A stretch of 9,028 nucleotides of DNA from an uncultured Oscillibacter sp. (GTDB taxonomy: Bacteria > Bacillota > Clostridia > Oscillospirales > Oscillospiraceae), in contig CAMXNV010000082.1 of assembly GCA_947245315.1 (NCBI GenBank), forward strand, positions 1 to 9,028. Reading direction: 5' to 3'. Below are positions 1 to 7,244 of this stretch, in pieces. The translations under genes and the position numbers were made by a program. The notes below the pieces were generated by a model. It had not been told where the DNA came from. It ran no database searches and was given only the letters and a program-made list of their open reading frames with translations. Numbering within the stretch: the first letter of the stretch is position 1; every line of letters begins with the position of its first letter.

Positions 1-536
1 AGCATGGTGATGCAGCCCTTGGCCGTCCCCGGCGGGAGGCAGGTGTCCAGGAAACGGTCCTGGGAGGCGTCCGGCCCCTGCCGGAGATAGGCCTCGTAGG
101 CCCCCTTGGCCTGGCGGATCGCGTCCTGGTACTGGCTCAGGTAGCGCTCCGCCCCGTGGGAGAGGGAGCGCTTCTCCCGGACCTTCTGCATCAGGGAGGA
201 GATGTCCTCCTGCTTCATCTCCGCCTTGAGGATATAGTCCAGGGCGCCGCACTGGAGGGCCACCCGGACGTACTCAAAGTCGTCATAGCCGCTGAGCACG
301 GCGGCGCACAGGCCCGGCCTCTGGGTCCGGAGGGCCTTGATCAGGCTGATCCCATCCTGCCCCGGCATCTTGATGTCGGTAATCAGCAGGTCCACCGGCT
401 CCGTCAGGCACAGCTCCAGGGCCGCGCTCCCGTCGTCCGCCTCCAGGATGCGGGAGCGGTCCCCCTCCAGCTGCTGGAGGATGATTTTCAGCCAGCTGCG
501 CACCAGCGCGTTGTCGTCAGCGATCAGGATTGTCAT
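1..536 (-). CDS. Response regulator, YesN-like, receiver domain (partial; C-terminus beyond window)
   Basis: This is the cytoplasmic partner of the adjacent sensor kinase. About 178 residues are in the window and the reading frame runs open off the left edge. Residues 1-120 form a standard receiver domain: the acidic pair D7-D8 near the start (ILIADDN), the phosphoacceptor D54 in LITDIKMPGQDG, S82 in the LSGYDDFEY motif and K104 in YILKAE. The SGYDDFEY and DYILKA motifs are typical of regulators that pair with YesM kinases and end in an AraC-type helix-turn-helix. That DNA-binding domain would lie outside the window, so it is expected but not seen. Residues 120-178 look like a helical linker. 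The ATG at 534-536 is preceded by AAGGAAGG about 10 bases upstream and lies inside the end of the kinase gene (20-base overlap), suggesting translational coupling. The receiver assignment is secure; the AraC-type output is inferred. Confidence 0.93.
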   Translation of the reverse strand, partial: MTILIADDNALVRSWLKIILQQLEGDRSRILEADDGSAALELCLTEPVDLLITDIKMPGQDGISLIKALRTQRPGLCAAVLSGYDDFEYVRVALQCGALDYILKAEMKQEDISSLMQKVREKRSLSHGAERYLSQYQDAIRQAKGAYEAYLRQGPDASQDRFLDTCLPPGTAKGCITM

Positions 537-2254
537 AGACCAGGATCCTTCCTTTCTCTCCGGTTTTGGGAATGGTGATCCGCACAACCGTTCCGGCCCC
601 CGGGCGGCTGTCGGTCTCCAGGCTGCCGGCCTCCCCGAAGGTCAGCTTCAGCCGCTGGCGCACATTCTCCACCCCCAGGCCGTTGTGGGGGGTCTCCACG
701 CCTCCCCATTTGGTGGGCCGGGCGGAGCGGGTGTCGAAGCCGGTGCCGTTGTCCTCCACGGTGATCTCCGCCAGGTCCCCCAGGTCCCGGGCCCGGACCG
801 TCAGGCGGCAGCGGTCCAGGCTGCCCTTGAAGCCGTGGATGAAGGCGTTTTCCACAATGGGCTGGAGGGTCAGCTTGCAGATGCGGCAGTCCCGGACGGA
901 CTCGTCCACGTCGAACTCCACCTCCAGGGGCTTGCTGAACGAAATCCGCTGGAGGGACACGTAGTCCTGGAGCAGCTTGATCTCCTGGCCCACGGTGGAG
1001 AGCACGTGGGGGTTGGACAGGGTGCCCCGGAGGATGTTGATGAGGGACAGCAGGGCCCGGTCCGCCTCCTCGTTCTTCCCCGAGAAGACCAGGAAGCGGA
1101 CGGAGGCCAGGGCGTTGTAAATAAAGTGGGGATTGATCTGGGCCTGGAGGGCCTGCATCTCCGCCCGGTGGCGGGACTCCTGCTCCTCCACCATGCCGGC
1201 CAGCAGCTCTTTCAGCCGCAGGAGCATCTCGTTGTACTGGACGGAGAGCTGGCCGATCTCGTCCCGGGAGGTGACGGGCACCATGGTGTCGAAGTTTCCC
1301 TCCTTCACCAGGGCGATGTTGTCGCACAGCTGCCGCACCGGCCGGACAAACCGGGCGGAGAAGACCACGGAGAGGACGATGGTCACCGCGAAGTACAGCA
1401 GCAGCGCCCCCAGGAAGGTGCTGGTGGCCACCTGGTAGGGCTGGAGCAGCACCACCGGGTCGCTGGCCACCACCAGGGTCCAGCCGCTGGCGCTGATGGT
1501 GCGGTAGGCCACGTACTGGGGCCGCTCCCCGGCCTTGTCCGTAGTACAGGCTGCACCGGGCGGCGTCCGGCCGGTAGCCGATGCCCTGGTTGTCCACAAA
1601 GGAGACCACGTTCCCCTGCCGGTCCAGCAAGTAGGCGTTCTGGGACTCGGTGAGGTAGCCGGAGTAGATTTTCCGCAGCTCCGTCTCCCGGACGGACAGC
1701 AGCAGCGTGCCGGTGGACTCCCAGGTGCTGTGGTCGTGGAGGGCCCGGACGGCGTAGACGTAGTCGCCGGAGACCGCCCCCTCCGGGAAGTCCAGGTGGG
1801 AGCGCCAGACGGTGTTGCCGCTCTCCGCGGGAAGAGCCCGGGCGGCGGCGGGGTCCAGGATGCCGGTGTAGCTCCGGCCGCGGTAGAGCTCCCCCTCCGG
1901 GGTGAGGACGGAGGCGTCCGCGTAAATCCGCCCGGGGTAGGCGCTGTACTTGCTCAGCAGCTCCCGGACCGGCTCCAGCCGGAGATGGAGGCCGTCCCCG
2001 GCGGAGAGGCCCTCCGCCAGCTCCCCGTCCAAATAGTACAGGTTCCCCAGGCCGCAGACCGCTTGCAGCTCCTGATTCAGCCGCTCCGCCAGCTGGGTGG
2101 TGCTCTTCTCCAGGGACTCCACCACGTAGGACTCCGTGACGTTCTGCTGGATGGAAAACAGCATGGTGCCGAAAAAGCCCAGGGGGAGGACGATCAGGCC
2201 CAAAAACATGAAAATCAGTTTGGTGCGCATGGTCAGGGGGTGTTTTTCTCTCAC
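517..2254 (-). CDS. Sensor histidine kinase, YesM/LytS-type, interrupted by a one-base frameshift
   Basis: Membrane sensor that should autophosphorylate and pass phosphate to the overlapping response regulator. Reading through the shift gives about 578 residues, normal for YesM-type kinases. The order is: membrane segment about 12-34, extracytoplasmic Cache-like sensor about 35-275, membrane segment about 276-298, HAMP about 299-353, His_kinase domain with H376 in QINPHFIYN, N-box IVENAFIHG (N469), G1 box DNGTGF (D501) and G2 box GLG (525-527). The sensor is encoded in one frame (to about 1541) and everything from TDKAGERPQYVAYR onward in another. Dropping one C of the pair at 1539-1540 joins them as SLYYDKAGERPQY. 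Without correction the frame stays open to 533 but loses every kinase motif. I chose the GTG at 2252-2254 because GAGAGGG lies 8 bases upstream; the ATG at 2228-2230 has no good ribosome binding site. Either a sequencing error or a recent inactivation is possible. Confidence 0.88.
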
Positions 2255-2262
2255 AAGGCAGC

Positions 2263-2269
2263 CCTCTCT
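2263..2269 (-). promoter_or_regulatory. Ribosome binding site deciding the kinase start
   Basis: On the minus strand AGAGAGG sits 8-9 bases before the GTG at 2254. The in-frame ATG at 2230 is preceded by a C-rich stretch with no purine tract at the right distance. The GTG start adds eight residues (VREKHPLT) before the methionine of that ATG and the first membrane segment. Confidence 0.5.
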
Positions 2270-2319
2270 TTCAGCGAAACCCCGCCGTCCAGGGACGCGG
2301 TTGTGATTTCTACAGAAAA

Positions 2320-2348
2320 AGACTAGCACCAATTAGGTAAAAAGTCAA
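2320..2348 (-). promoter_or_regulatory. Candidate promoter for the kinase/regulator operon
   Basis: Reading the minus strand, TTGACT (2348-2343) matches the -35 consensus at 5 of 6. It is followed after 17 bases by TAGTCT (2325-2320), a weak -10 that carries the extended TGC just upstream. Transcription would begin near 2313, leaving a leader of about 60 bases before the GTG at 2254. The spacing and the extended element support the call; the poor -10 hexamer weakens it. Confidence 0.45.
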
Positions 2349-2363
2349 TTTTTCCTGAAAATT
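2349..2363. promoter_or_regulatory. Candidate CodY box in the divergent control region
   Basis: Compared with the known CodY consensus AATTTTCWGAAAATT, this site matches 12 of 15 positions. On the minus strand it reads AATTTTCAGGAAAAATT, two half-sites with one base of extra spacing. CodY senses isoleucine/valine and GTP in many Firmicutes and commonly represses amino acid transporters, which fits the neighbouring importer. The site abuts the candidate kinase -35 (2343-2348) and lies about 100 bases upstream of the importer -10. The surrounding DNA is rich in A and T, so a chance match is quite possible, and whether this organism has CodY is unknown from the window. Confidence 0.3.
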
Positions 2364-2440
2364 TTTTCAAAAATCTAAATATAGTGCCCAGCCCTCCCGG
2401 AGCTCCATATTTTTTACTAAATTGTTACAAAGATATGATC

Positions 2441-2469
2441 TAGTCGAAAAAATGGGCAAATGCTATAAT
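2441..2469 (+). promoter_or_regulatory. Promoter of the importer operon (extended -10)
   Basis: TGCTATAAT at 2461-2469 is a perfect extended -10 (TGn plus TATAAT). The hexamer 17 bases upstream, TAGTCG at 2441-2446, matches the -35 consensus at only 3 of 6. Transcription should start near 2475, giving a leader of about 30 bases before the ATG at 2506. A perfect -10 with a poor -35 is a common layout for promoters that need an activator, such as the divergently encoded response regulator (inference). A second weaker -10-like hexamer, TATGAT, lies at 2434-2439 but has no well-spaced -35. Confidence 0.7.
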
Positions 2470-2477
2470 ATGCCCAT
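2452..2477. promoter_or_regulatory. Inverted repeat straddling the importer -10: candidate operator
   Basis: ATGGGCA at 2452-2458 and TGCCCAT at 2471-2477 are perfect 7-base inverted arms separated by 12 bases that contain the extended -10. Centre-to-centre spacing is 19 bases, close to two helical turns, as expected for a dimeric DNA-binding protein. A protein bound here would cover the -10 and the transcription start, so repression is the simplest reading. No regulator is identified. Confidence 0.45.
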
Positions 2478-2505
2478 CCAATCCAAAGAAAAGGAGTAAC
2501 CGAAG

Positions 2506-3756
2506 ATGAAAAAAGTTTTGACCCTTCTCTTGACCCTCTGCATGGTCCTCAGCCTGGCCGCCTGCGGCGGCAAGGACAGCGGCTCCTCCGCTCCGGCGGA
2601 CAGCGGCACCTCCGCCCCTGCGGACACCGGCTCCGAGGACTCCGGAGATTCCGGCGAGGCCGCCCCCAGCGGGGACACCATTAAGATCGGCCTCTATGCC
2701 ACCATCACCGGACCCAACGCCCTGGCCGGCGAGATGGCCGAAAAGGGCGCCCGCCTGGCCATCAAGGAAGTGAACGAGGCCGGCGGCGTCAACGGCCAGA
2801 TGCTGGAGCTGGTGGTCTACGACGACAAGTCCACCCCCGAGGGCGCTGTCCGCGCCGTCACCCGCATGGTGGACGTGGACCAGGTGGCCGCCATGGTCGG
2901 CTCCAACTCCTCCCCCAACATCGTGGCCGCCTCCCAGATCACCGAGGACGCCGGCGTTCTCCAGATCGGCTGCGGCACCAGCCCCTCCTACACCAACGCG
3001 GGCTATCAGTACATCTTCCGGGGCACGGCCAACGCCAACCTGCCCAACGCCGCCTTTGTGGACGCCATGACCCAGATGGGCGTCTCCAAGGTTGCCATCC
3101 TCTCCATCGCCTCTGAGAACGGCGTCTCCGGCGTGAACTCCACCAAGGAGCTGATGCCCTCCTCCATGGAGATCGTCTGCGAAGAGCAGTATCAGCCCAC
3201 CGACACGGACTTCACCGGCCAGATCGCCAAGGTCATCGCCTCCGGAGCCGACGGCGTCATCCTCTACGGAACCACCAGCGACTCCGCCCTGGCCATCAAG
3301 CAGCTCCGCAGCAACGGCTACACCGGCTACATCTACGGGCCCGAGGCTCTGGGTGTGCCCGACATCATCAATGTGGGCGGAGAGGCCGCCGAAAACGTGA
3401 TCTTTGGCTCCGGAGCCATCATCCCGGCCAGCATCGACGACGCGGCCAACGATGTGGAAAAGGCCATGCTCACCGCCTTTGTGGAGGAGTATGGAGAGAT
3501 GCCCGTCTCCGACGTGGTCTATCGCGGCTATGACAGCGCCAAGCTGATTGCCATCGCCCTCCAGAACGCCTCCGACATGAGCGATCCCGACGCCGTCCGG
3601 GAGGCCGTCCTGGGCATCACCGACCACGAGGGCATCGCCGGCACCTATAACTTCTCCGACGGCTCCGGCGACGGCCTGAGCACCGCCCGCGCCTACATTG
3701 TCAGCGGCGGCAAGAACGTGCTGTTCTCCGACTGGCTGGCGGACAATCCTCAGTAA
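2506..3756 (+). CDS. livJ: ABC importer substrate-binding lipoprotein, branched-chain amino acid (LivJ/LivK) type
   Basis: Captures the substrate outside the membrane and delivers it to the LivHM permeases. The protein has 416 residues. Residues 1-19 form a lipoprotein signal peptide with lipobox LAAC; C20 would be lipidated. Residues 21-57 are a low-complexity Ser/Ala/Pro/Asp tether containing SAPAD twice. From about 58 onward is a Peripla_BP_6 domain, beginning IKIGLYATITGPNALAGE and including AIKEVNEAGGVNGQ, GSNSSPN (132-138) and GTSPSYTN (157-164). By analogy with LivJ, these last two loops lie in the ligand cleft. AAGGAG at 2491-2496 is 9 bases before the ATG. It is the first gene of the rightward operon and is separated from livH by a strong terminator. 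The family also contains binders of amides, urea and aromatic acids, so the true ligand is uncertain and the gene name is by family only. Confidence 0.9.
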   Translation: MKKVLTLLLTLCMVLSLAACGGKDSGSSAPADSGTSAPADTGSEDSGDSGEAAPSGDTIKIGLYATITGPNALAGEMAEKGARLAIKEVNEAGGVNGQMLELVVYDDKSTPEGAVRAVTRMVDVDQVAAMVGSNSSPNIVAASQITEDAGVLQIGCGTSPSYTNAGYQYIFRGTANANLPNAAFVDAMTQMGVSKVAILSIASENGVSGVNSTKELMPSSMEIVCEEQYQPTDTDFTGQIAKVIASGADGVILYGTTSDSALAIKQLRSNGYTGYIYGPEALGVPDIINVGGEAAENVIFGSGAIIPASIDDAANDVEKAMLTAFVEEYGEMPVSDVVYRGYDSAKLIAIALQNASDMSDPDAVREAVLGITDHEGIAGTYNFSDGSGDGLSTARAYIVSGGKNVLFSDWLADNPQ

Positions 3757-3775
3757 TTCCCTATCGGAAGAGAGC

Positions 3776-3808
3776 CGGGGGGCGTCCACGCGACGCCTCC
3801 CGCTTTTT
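3776..3808 (+). terminator. Intrinsic terminator/attenuator between binding-protein gene and livH
   Basis: The arms CGGGGGGCGTC (3776-3786) and GACGCCTCCCG (3792-3802) form an 11 bp, very GC-rich stem with one G-U pair and a 5-base loop (CACGC). One C and then five T follow (3804-3808). It starts 20 bases after the livJ stop. No promoter is visible in the 65 bases between it and livH, so downstream genes probably depend on read-through. Confidence 0.85.
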
Positions 3809-3873
3809 CAAGAAGGACCCTCGGACCCGCGGGCCCCGCTGCCCGCCATCATTACGAAAAGGAGTGAACCCCT

Positions 3874-4743
3874 ATGCTGTTAACACTCGTCATCGGCGCG
3901 CTGATGCTGGGCAGCATCTATGGGCTGGTGGGCATGGGCTACGGCCTGATCTACAAGGCCTCCGGCCTCATGTCGCTGGCGCAGGGCGATATGCTGATGA
4001 TCGGCGCCTTCCTGGGCCTCACCTTCTACAAGATTCTGGGCCTGCCCTTCATCGTCTCCCTGCTCCTGGTCATGGTCATCATGTTCGCCCTGGGGATGTT
4101 CATCGAGCGGGTGCTGGTCACCTCCCTGCTGGCCAAGGGCGCCCAGACCGTGTACGTCATCCTCTGCACCATCGCCATCTCCATGCTGCTGCAAAACGGG
4201 GCCATGTTCGCCTGGGGCTCCAACGTCATGCAGTTCCCCTCCATCTTCGGCGTCTCCTCTGTGAACATTCTGGGCTATGAGATCCTGCCCGAGCGGCTGC
4301 TGGCCCTGGGCGTGGGCATCGTGTGCATGCTGGCCCTCCACTTCTTCATGCAGAAATCCAAGTTCGGCACCTCCATGCGGGCCGCGGCCCAGGACGAGAT
4401 GGCCGCCAGCACCCTGGGCATCAACGTGCCCCGGACCAAGGGCGCCGCCTGGGGCATCGCCTCCATGCTGGCGGGCTCCATCGGCGTGGTGGTGGGCCCC
4501 ATCTTCGGCGTCTACACCGCCATGGGCTCCCTCATCGGCCAGAAGGCCTTCGCCTCCGCCGTGGTGGGCGGTTACGGAAACATGTACGGCGCCATCGTGG
4601 GCGGCATCTTCTTCGGCTTCGTGGAGACCTTCGTCTCCGCCTACGTCACCAGCCTGTACAAGGACTTCATCTCCTTCGCCATCCTGATCATCGTGATGAT
4701 CTTCATGCCCACCGGCCTGTTCAAAGAACAGGTCATGGAGTAA
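3874..4743 (+). CDS. livH: Branched-chain amino acid-type ABC transporter permease LivH
   Basis: One of the two inner-membrane subunits forming the transport channel. At 289 residues it has the normal LivH length. It is strongly hydrophobic, with roughly eight membrane segments by eye. The N-terminal signature SGLMSLAQGDMLMIGAFLG (30-48) corresponds to the conserved Asn/Ser-(Phe/Leu)-Ala-x-Gly block of BPD_transp_2 permeases. The cytoplasmic ATPase-contact loop is FGTSMRAAAQDEMAASTLGI, starting at residue 164. AAGGAG at 3859-3864 lies 9 bases before the ATG. It follows the livJ terminator after a 117-base gap and leads an unbroken run of tightly packed genes; the livM start lies 15 bases after its stop codon. 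The substrate cannot be read from the permease alone. Confidence 0.93.
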   Translation: MLLTLVIGALMLGSIYGLVGMGYGLIYKASGLMSLAQGDMLMIGAFLGLTFYKILGLPFIVSLLLVMVIMFALGMFIERVLVTSLLAKGAQTVYVILCTIAISMLLQNGAMFAWGSNVMQFPSIFGVSSVNILGYEILPERLLALGVGIVCMLALHFFMQKSKFGTSMRAAAQDEMAASTLGINVPRTKGAAWGIASMLAGSIGVVVGPIFGVYTAMGSLIGQKAFASAVVGGYGNMYGAIVGGIFFGFVETFVSAYVTSLYKDFISFAILIIVMIFMPTGLFKEQVME

Positions 4744-4758
4744 AGGGGGGCCGGATAT

Positions 4759-5757
4759 ATGCAGACATTGAACACAACTCCCGGCGGGTTTTTGAAGAAG
4801 AACCGCTACACCCTCATCGTCCTCCTGATTCTGGCCTGCGTGGCGGCCTGGATGCTCCAGGAGCGCTACCTCTCCATGATTCTGGACTACATCTGCATCT
4901 ACACCATCGCCGTCACCGGCCTGGACATCCTCTTCGGGTACACCGGCCAGGTCAGCTTCGGCCAGGCGGGCTTCTACGCCATCGGCGCCTATACCTCCAC
5001 CCTGCTGTCCATCAACCTGGGCATCCCCCCCATCCTCTCCATCCTCCTGGGGGCCGCCCTGGCGCTGCTGTTCGGCATCCTGATCGCCTTCCCCGCCTCC
5101 CGGCTGGTGAAGCACTTCCTCTCCCTGCTGACCATCGCCTTCGGCCAGATGGTCTACACCTACATCGTGGGCGCCGCCTGGCTGACCCGGGGCCCCTCCG
5201 GCATCACCGGCATCCCCAAGGTCTCCCTCTTCGGCTACACCTTCAAGGGCTACCAGAGCTACTTCTGGCTGGTGCTGGTGGCGGTGGTGCTGGTGCTGCT
5301 GATGAAGCGGAACATCATCAACTCCCGGGTGGGCCGGGCCTTCATCGCCGTCCGGGAGAACCCCCACGCCGCCGCGGGCATGGGCATCAATGTGGCCAAG
5401 TACAAGATCATGGCCTTCGGCATCAGCGCCTTCCTGGCGGGCCTGGCCGGCGCGTTCTACGCCCACATGGTGGGCTTCATCAGCCCGGATACCTTCACCA
5501 GCACCCAGTCCAACATGTTCATGACCATGCTGCTCTTCGGCGGCATCGCCACCATCTCCGGCTCCCTCATCGGGGCGGCCATCATCACGGTGATCACGGA
5601 GCTCCTCCAGAGCTTCGCCTCCGCCCAGACCCTGGTCTACGCCGGCTTCATTCTGGTGGTGCTGTTCTTCCTGCCCAACGGCGTGGTGGGCATGTGGGAT
5701 AAGGCCCGTGCCATGTTCCTCAAAAAGCGTCTCGGGAAAAAGGAGGTGGCCTCATGA
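4759..5757 (+). CDS. livM: Branched-chain amino acid-type ABC transporter permease LivM
   Basis: Second channel subunit, 332 residues, typical of LivM. A short polar N-terminus (MQTLNTTPGGFLKKNR) precedes the first membrane segment. The conserved block FGYTGQVSFGQAGFYAIGAY starts at residue 59, and the ATPase-contact loop VGRAFIAVRENPHAAAGMGI starts at residue 191, followed by NVAKYK. The C-terminus is basic (KKRLGKKEVAS) and cytoplasmic. The ATG at 4759 follows a G-rich ribosome binding site (4744-4750). The last codons overlap the livG start in the sequence ATGA (5754-5757), so the two are probably translationally coupled. Confidence 0.94.
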   Translation: MQTLNTTPGGFLKKNRYTLIVLLILACVAAWMLQERYLSMILDYICIYTIAVTGLDILFGYTGQVSFGQAGFYAIGAYTSTLLSINLGIPPILSILLGAALALLFGILIAFPASRLVKHFLSLLTIAFGQMVYTYIVGAAWLTRGPSGITGIPKVSLFGYTFKGYQSYFWLVLVAVVLVLLMKRNIINSRVGRAFIAVRENPHAAAGMGINVAKYKIMAFGISAFLAGLAGAFYAHMVGFISPDTFTSTQSNMFMTMLLFGGIATISGSLIGAAIITVITELLQSFASAQTLVYAGFILVVLFFLPNGVVGMWDKARAMFLKKRLGKKEVAS

Positions 5758-6518
5758 CGGAGAATATCATGCTGGAGGTCCAGGACCTCACCATCCGCTT
5801 CGGCGGCCTGGTGGCGGTGAACGCCGTGAACTTCCAGGTTCCCGCCGGATCCATCTTCGGCCTTATCGGCCCCAACGGCGCGGGCAAGACCACCCTGTTC
5901 AACATGATCAGCGGCGTCTACGCCCCCACCAGCGGCAAGGTCATCTTCAACGGCCAGGAAATCCAGGGCCGTCCCCCCTATAAGGTCAACGCCCTGGGCA
6001 TCGCCCGGACCTATCAGAACATCAACCTGTTCAAGAAAATGACGGTGCTGGAGAACGTCATGGTGGGCTGCCACACGAAGACCCACTCCGGCCTCTTCTC
6101 CTCCATGCTCCACACCCCGAAGCAGCGGGACGTCATCAAGAAGTGCCTGGGCATCCTGGACTTCATGGAGCTGGGCGACAAGGCGGAGCTCAAGGCCTCC
6201 AGCCTGTCCTACGGCGAGCAGCGCCGCCTGGAGATCTCCCGGGCCCTGGCCTCGGAGCCCAAGATGCTCCTCCTGGACGAGCCCGCCGCCGGTATGAACG
6301 GCGCGGAAAAGGAAGACCTCCAGCAGACCATCCGGAAGATCGCCGACAAGGGCATCACGGTGCTGCTGGTGGAGCATGACATGAAGCTGGTCATGAACGT
6401 GACGCACCAGATCTGCGTCATCAGCTTCGGCAAGCGCATCGCCTTCGGCACGCCGGAGGAGATACAGCAGAACCCCGACGTGATCGAGGCTTATCTGGGA
6501 GGTGGGCTGGATGTCTAA
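5754..6518 (+). CDS. livG: Branched-chain amino acid-type ABC transporter ATP-binding protein LivG
   Basis: Cytoplasmic ATPase that powers import, pairing with LivF. At 254 residues it has the normal length. All ABC motifs are present: Walker A GPNGAGKTT (39-47), Q-loop Q88 in RTYQNINLF, MTVLENVMVGCH (96-107), signature LSYGEQ (151-156), Walker B MLLLDE (171-176) and H-loop H208 in LLVEHDM. DEPAAGMN after Walker B and the C-terminal EAYLGG are LivG hallmarks. AGGAGG at 5741-5746 lies 7 bases before the ATG, which overlaps the livM stop by 4 bases. It ends 8 bases inside livF. Confidence 0.95.
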   Translation: MTENIMLEVQDLTIRFGGLVAVNAVNFQVPAGSIFGLIGPNGAGKTTLFNMISGVYAPTSGKVIFNGQEIQGRPPYKVNALGIARTYQNINLFKKMTVLENVMVGCHTKTHSGLFSSMLHTPKQRDVIKKCLGILDFMELGDKAELKASSLSYGEQRRLEISRALASEPKMLLLDEPAAGMNGAEKEDLQQTIRKIADKGITVLLVEHDMKLVMNVTHQICVISFGKRIAFGTPEEIQQNPDVIEAYLGGGLDV

Positions 6519-7230
6519 GATTCTGGAAGTTAAGGACCTGCATTTCCACTACGGTGAGATTCACGCCCTGAAGGGCATCAGCCTGGACGTGGAAGAGGGG
6601 GAGGTCGTCACCCTGATCGGCGCCAACGGCGCGGGCAAGACCACCACCCTCCGGGCCCTGTCCGGCCTGCTGGGCCACATCACCAGCGGCGAGGTCTGGT
6701 TCATGGGCGAGCGCATCGACAGCCTCAAGCCCTACGTCATCGCCTCCAAGGGCCTGGCCCAGTGCCTGGAGGGCCGCCACATCTTCGGCAACCTCACCGT
6801 CCGGGAGAACCTGGAGATGGGCGCTTACCTCCGCAAGGACGCCGCCGCCGTCAAAAACGACTTTGACTATGTATACGACCTGTTCCCCCGCCTTCTGGAG
6901 CGGGAGCAGCAGCGGGCGGGCACCCTCTCCGGCGGCGAGCAGCAGATGCTGGCCGTGGGCCGGGCGCTGATGCAGAGCCCCAAGATCCTGATGATGGACG
7001 AGCCCTCCCTGGGCCTGGCGCCCCTGGTCATCCAGGATATTTTCAGCACCATCAAACGGATCAACGCCGACGGGATGCCCATCCTGCTCATCGAGCAGAA
7101 CTCCAACGCCGCCTTGAAAGTGGCCAACCGGGGCTATGTCATTGAAAACGGCGAGATCGTCCTGAAAGACTCCGCCGCCAGCCTCCTCGTCAACGAGGAC
7201 GTGAAAAAAGCTTATCTGGGCGGCCAGTGA
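6511..7230 (+). CDS. livF: Branched-chain amino acid-type ABC transporter ATP-binding protein LivF
   Basis: Second ATPase of the importer, 239 residues from the ATG at 6511. This start is preferred over the upstream GTG at 6502 because GGAGGT at 6498-6503 is 7 bases before the ATG and overlaps the GTG itself. Motifs: Walker A GANGAGKTT (37-45), signature LSGGEQ (139-144), Walker B ILMMDE (159-164), then PSLGLAP. As usual in LivF, the H-loop histidine is replaced by Gln (IEQN, Q196), and the Q-loop region carries E-G-R (87-89). Here the residues before it are CL rather than the common VP. The protein ends KKAYLGGQ. It overlaps the end of livG by 8 bases, supporting coupled translation. Confidence 0.94.
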   Translation: MSKILEVKDLHFHYGEIHALKGISLDVEEGEVVTLIGANGAGKTTTLRALSGLLGHITSGEVWFMGERIDSLKPYVIASKGLAQCLEGRHIFGNLTVRENLEMGAYLRKDAAAVKNDFDYVYDLFPRLLEREQQRAGTLSGGEQQMLAVGRALMQSPKILMMDEPSLGLAPLVIQDIFSTIKRINADGMPILLIEQNSNAALKVANRGYVIENGEIVLKDSAASLLVNEDVKKAYLGGQ

Positions 7231-7244
7231 CCGCCCGGGAGATA

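Noticed and set aside
337..1653. 438-codon plus-strand open frame over the kinase gene
   Set aside because: It is antisense to the regulator and kinase, whose phosphoacceptor and ATPase motifs are clear. The sequence looks random.
2422..2430. Small palindrome TTGTTACAA
   Set aside because: It is too short for a confident operator in AT-rich DNA and is not positioned against a promoter element.
2440..3789. 449-codon open frame on the minus strand, opposite the binding-protein gene
   Set aside because: It covers the lipoprotein gene, its promoter and its ribosome binding site. The Gly/Val/His-rich translation shows no family motif.
3880..5466. 528-codon open frame on the minus strand, opposite livH and livM
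   Set aside because: It lies antisense to two genes with clear family motifs. The translation is dominated by Gly, His, Asp, Gln and Ala, typical of a complement frame of GC-rich genes, and it has no recognisable domain.
4323..5702. 459-codon plus-strand open frame overlapping livH and livM
   Set aside because: It is offset in frame from both permeases, is rich in Arg, His, Pro and Gly, and would be highly charged where the true proteins are membrane-spanning.
5872..6648. The same 21-base stretch occurs in livG and livF
   Set aside because: It encodes the shared Walker A motif (NGAGKTT) with the same preferred codons. It is homology plus codon bias, not a repeat element.
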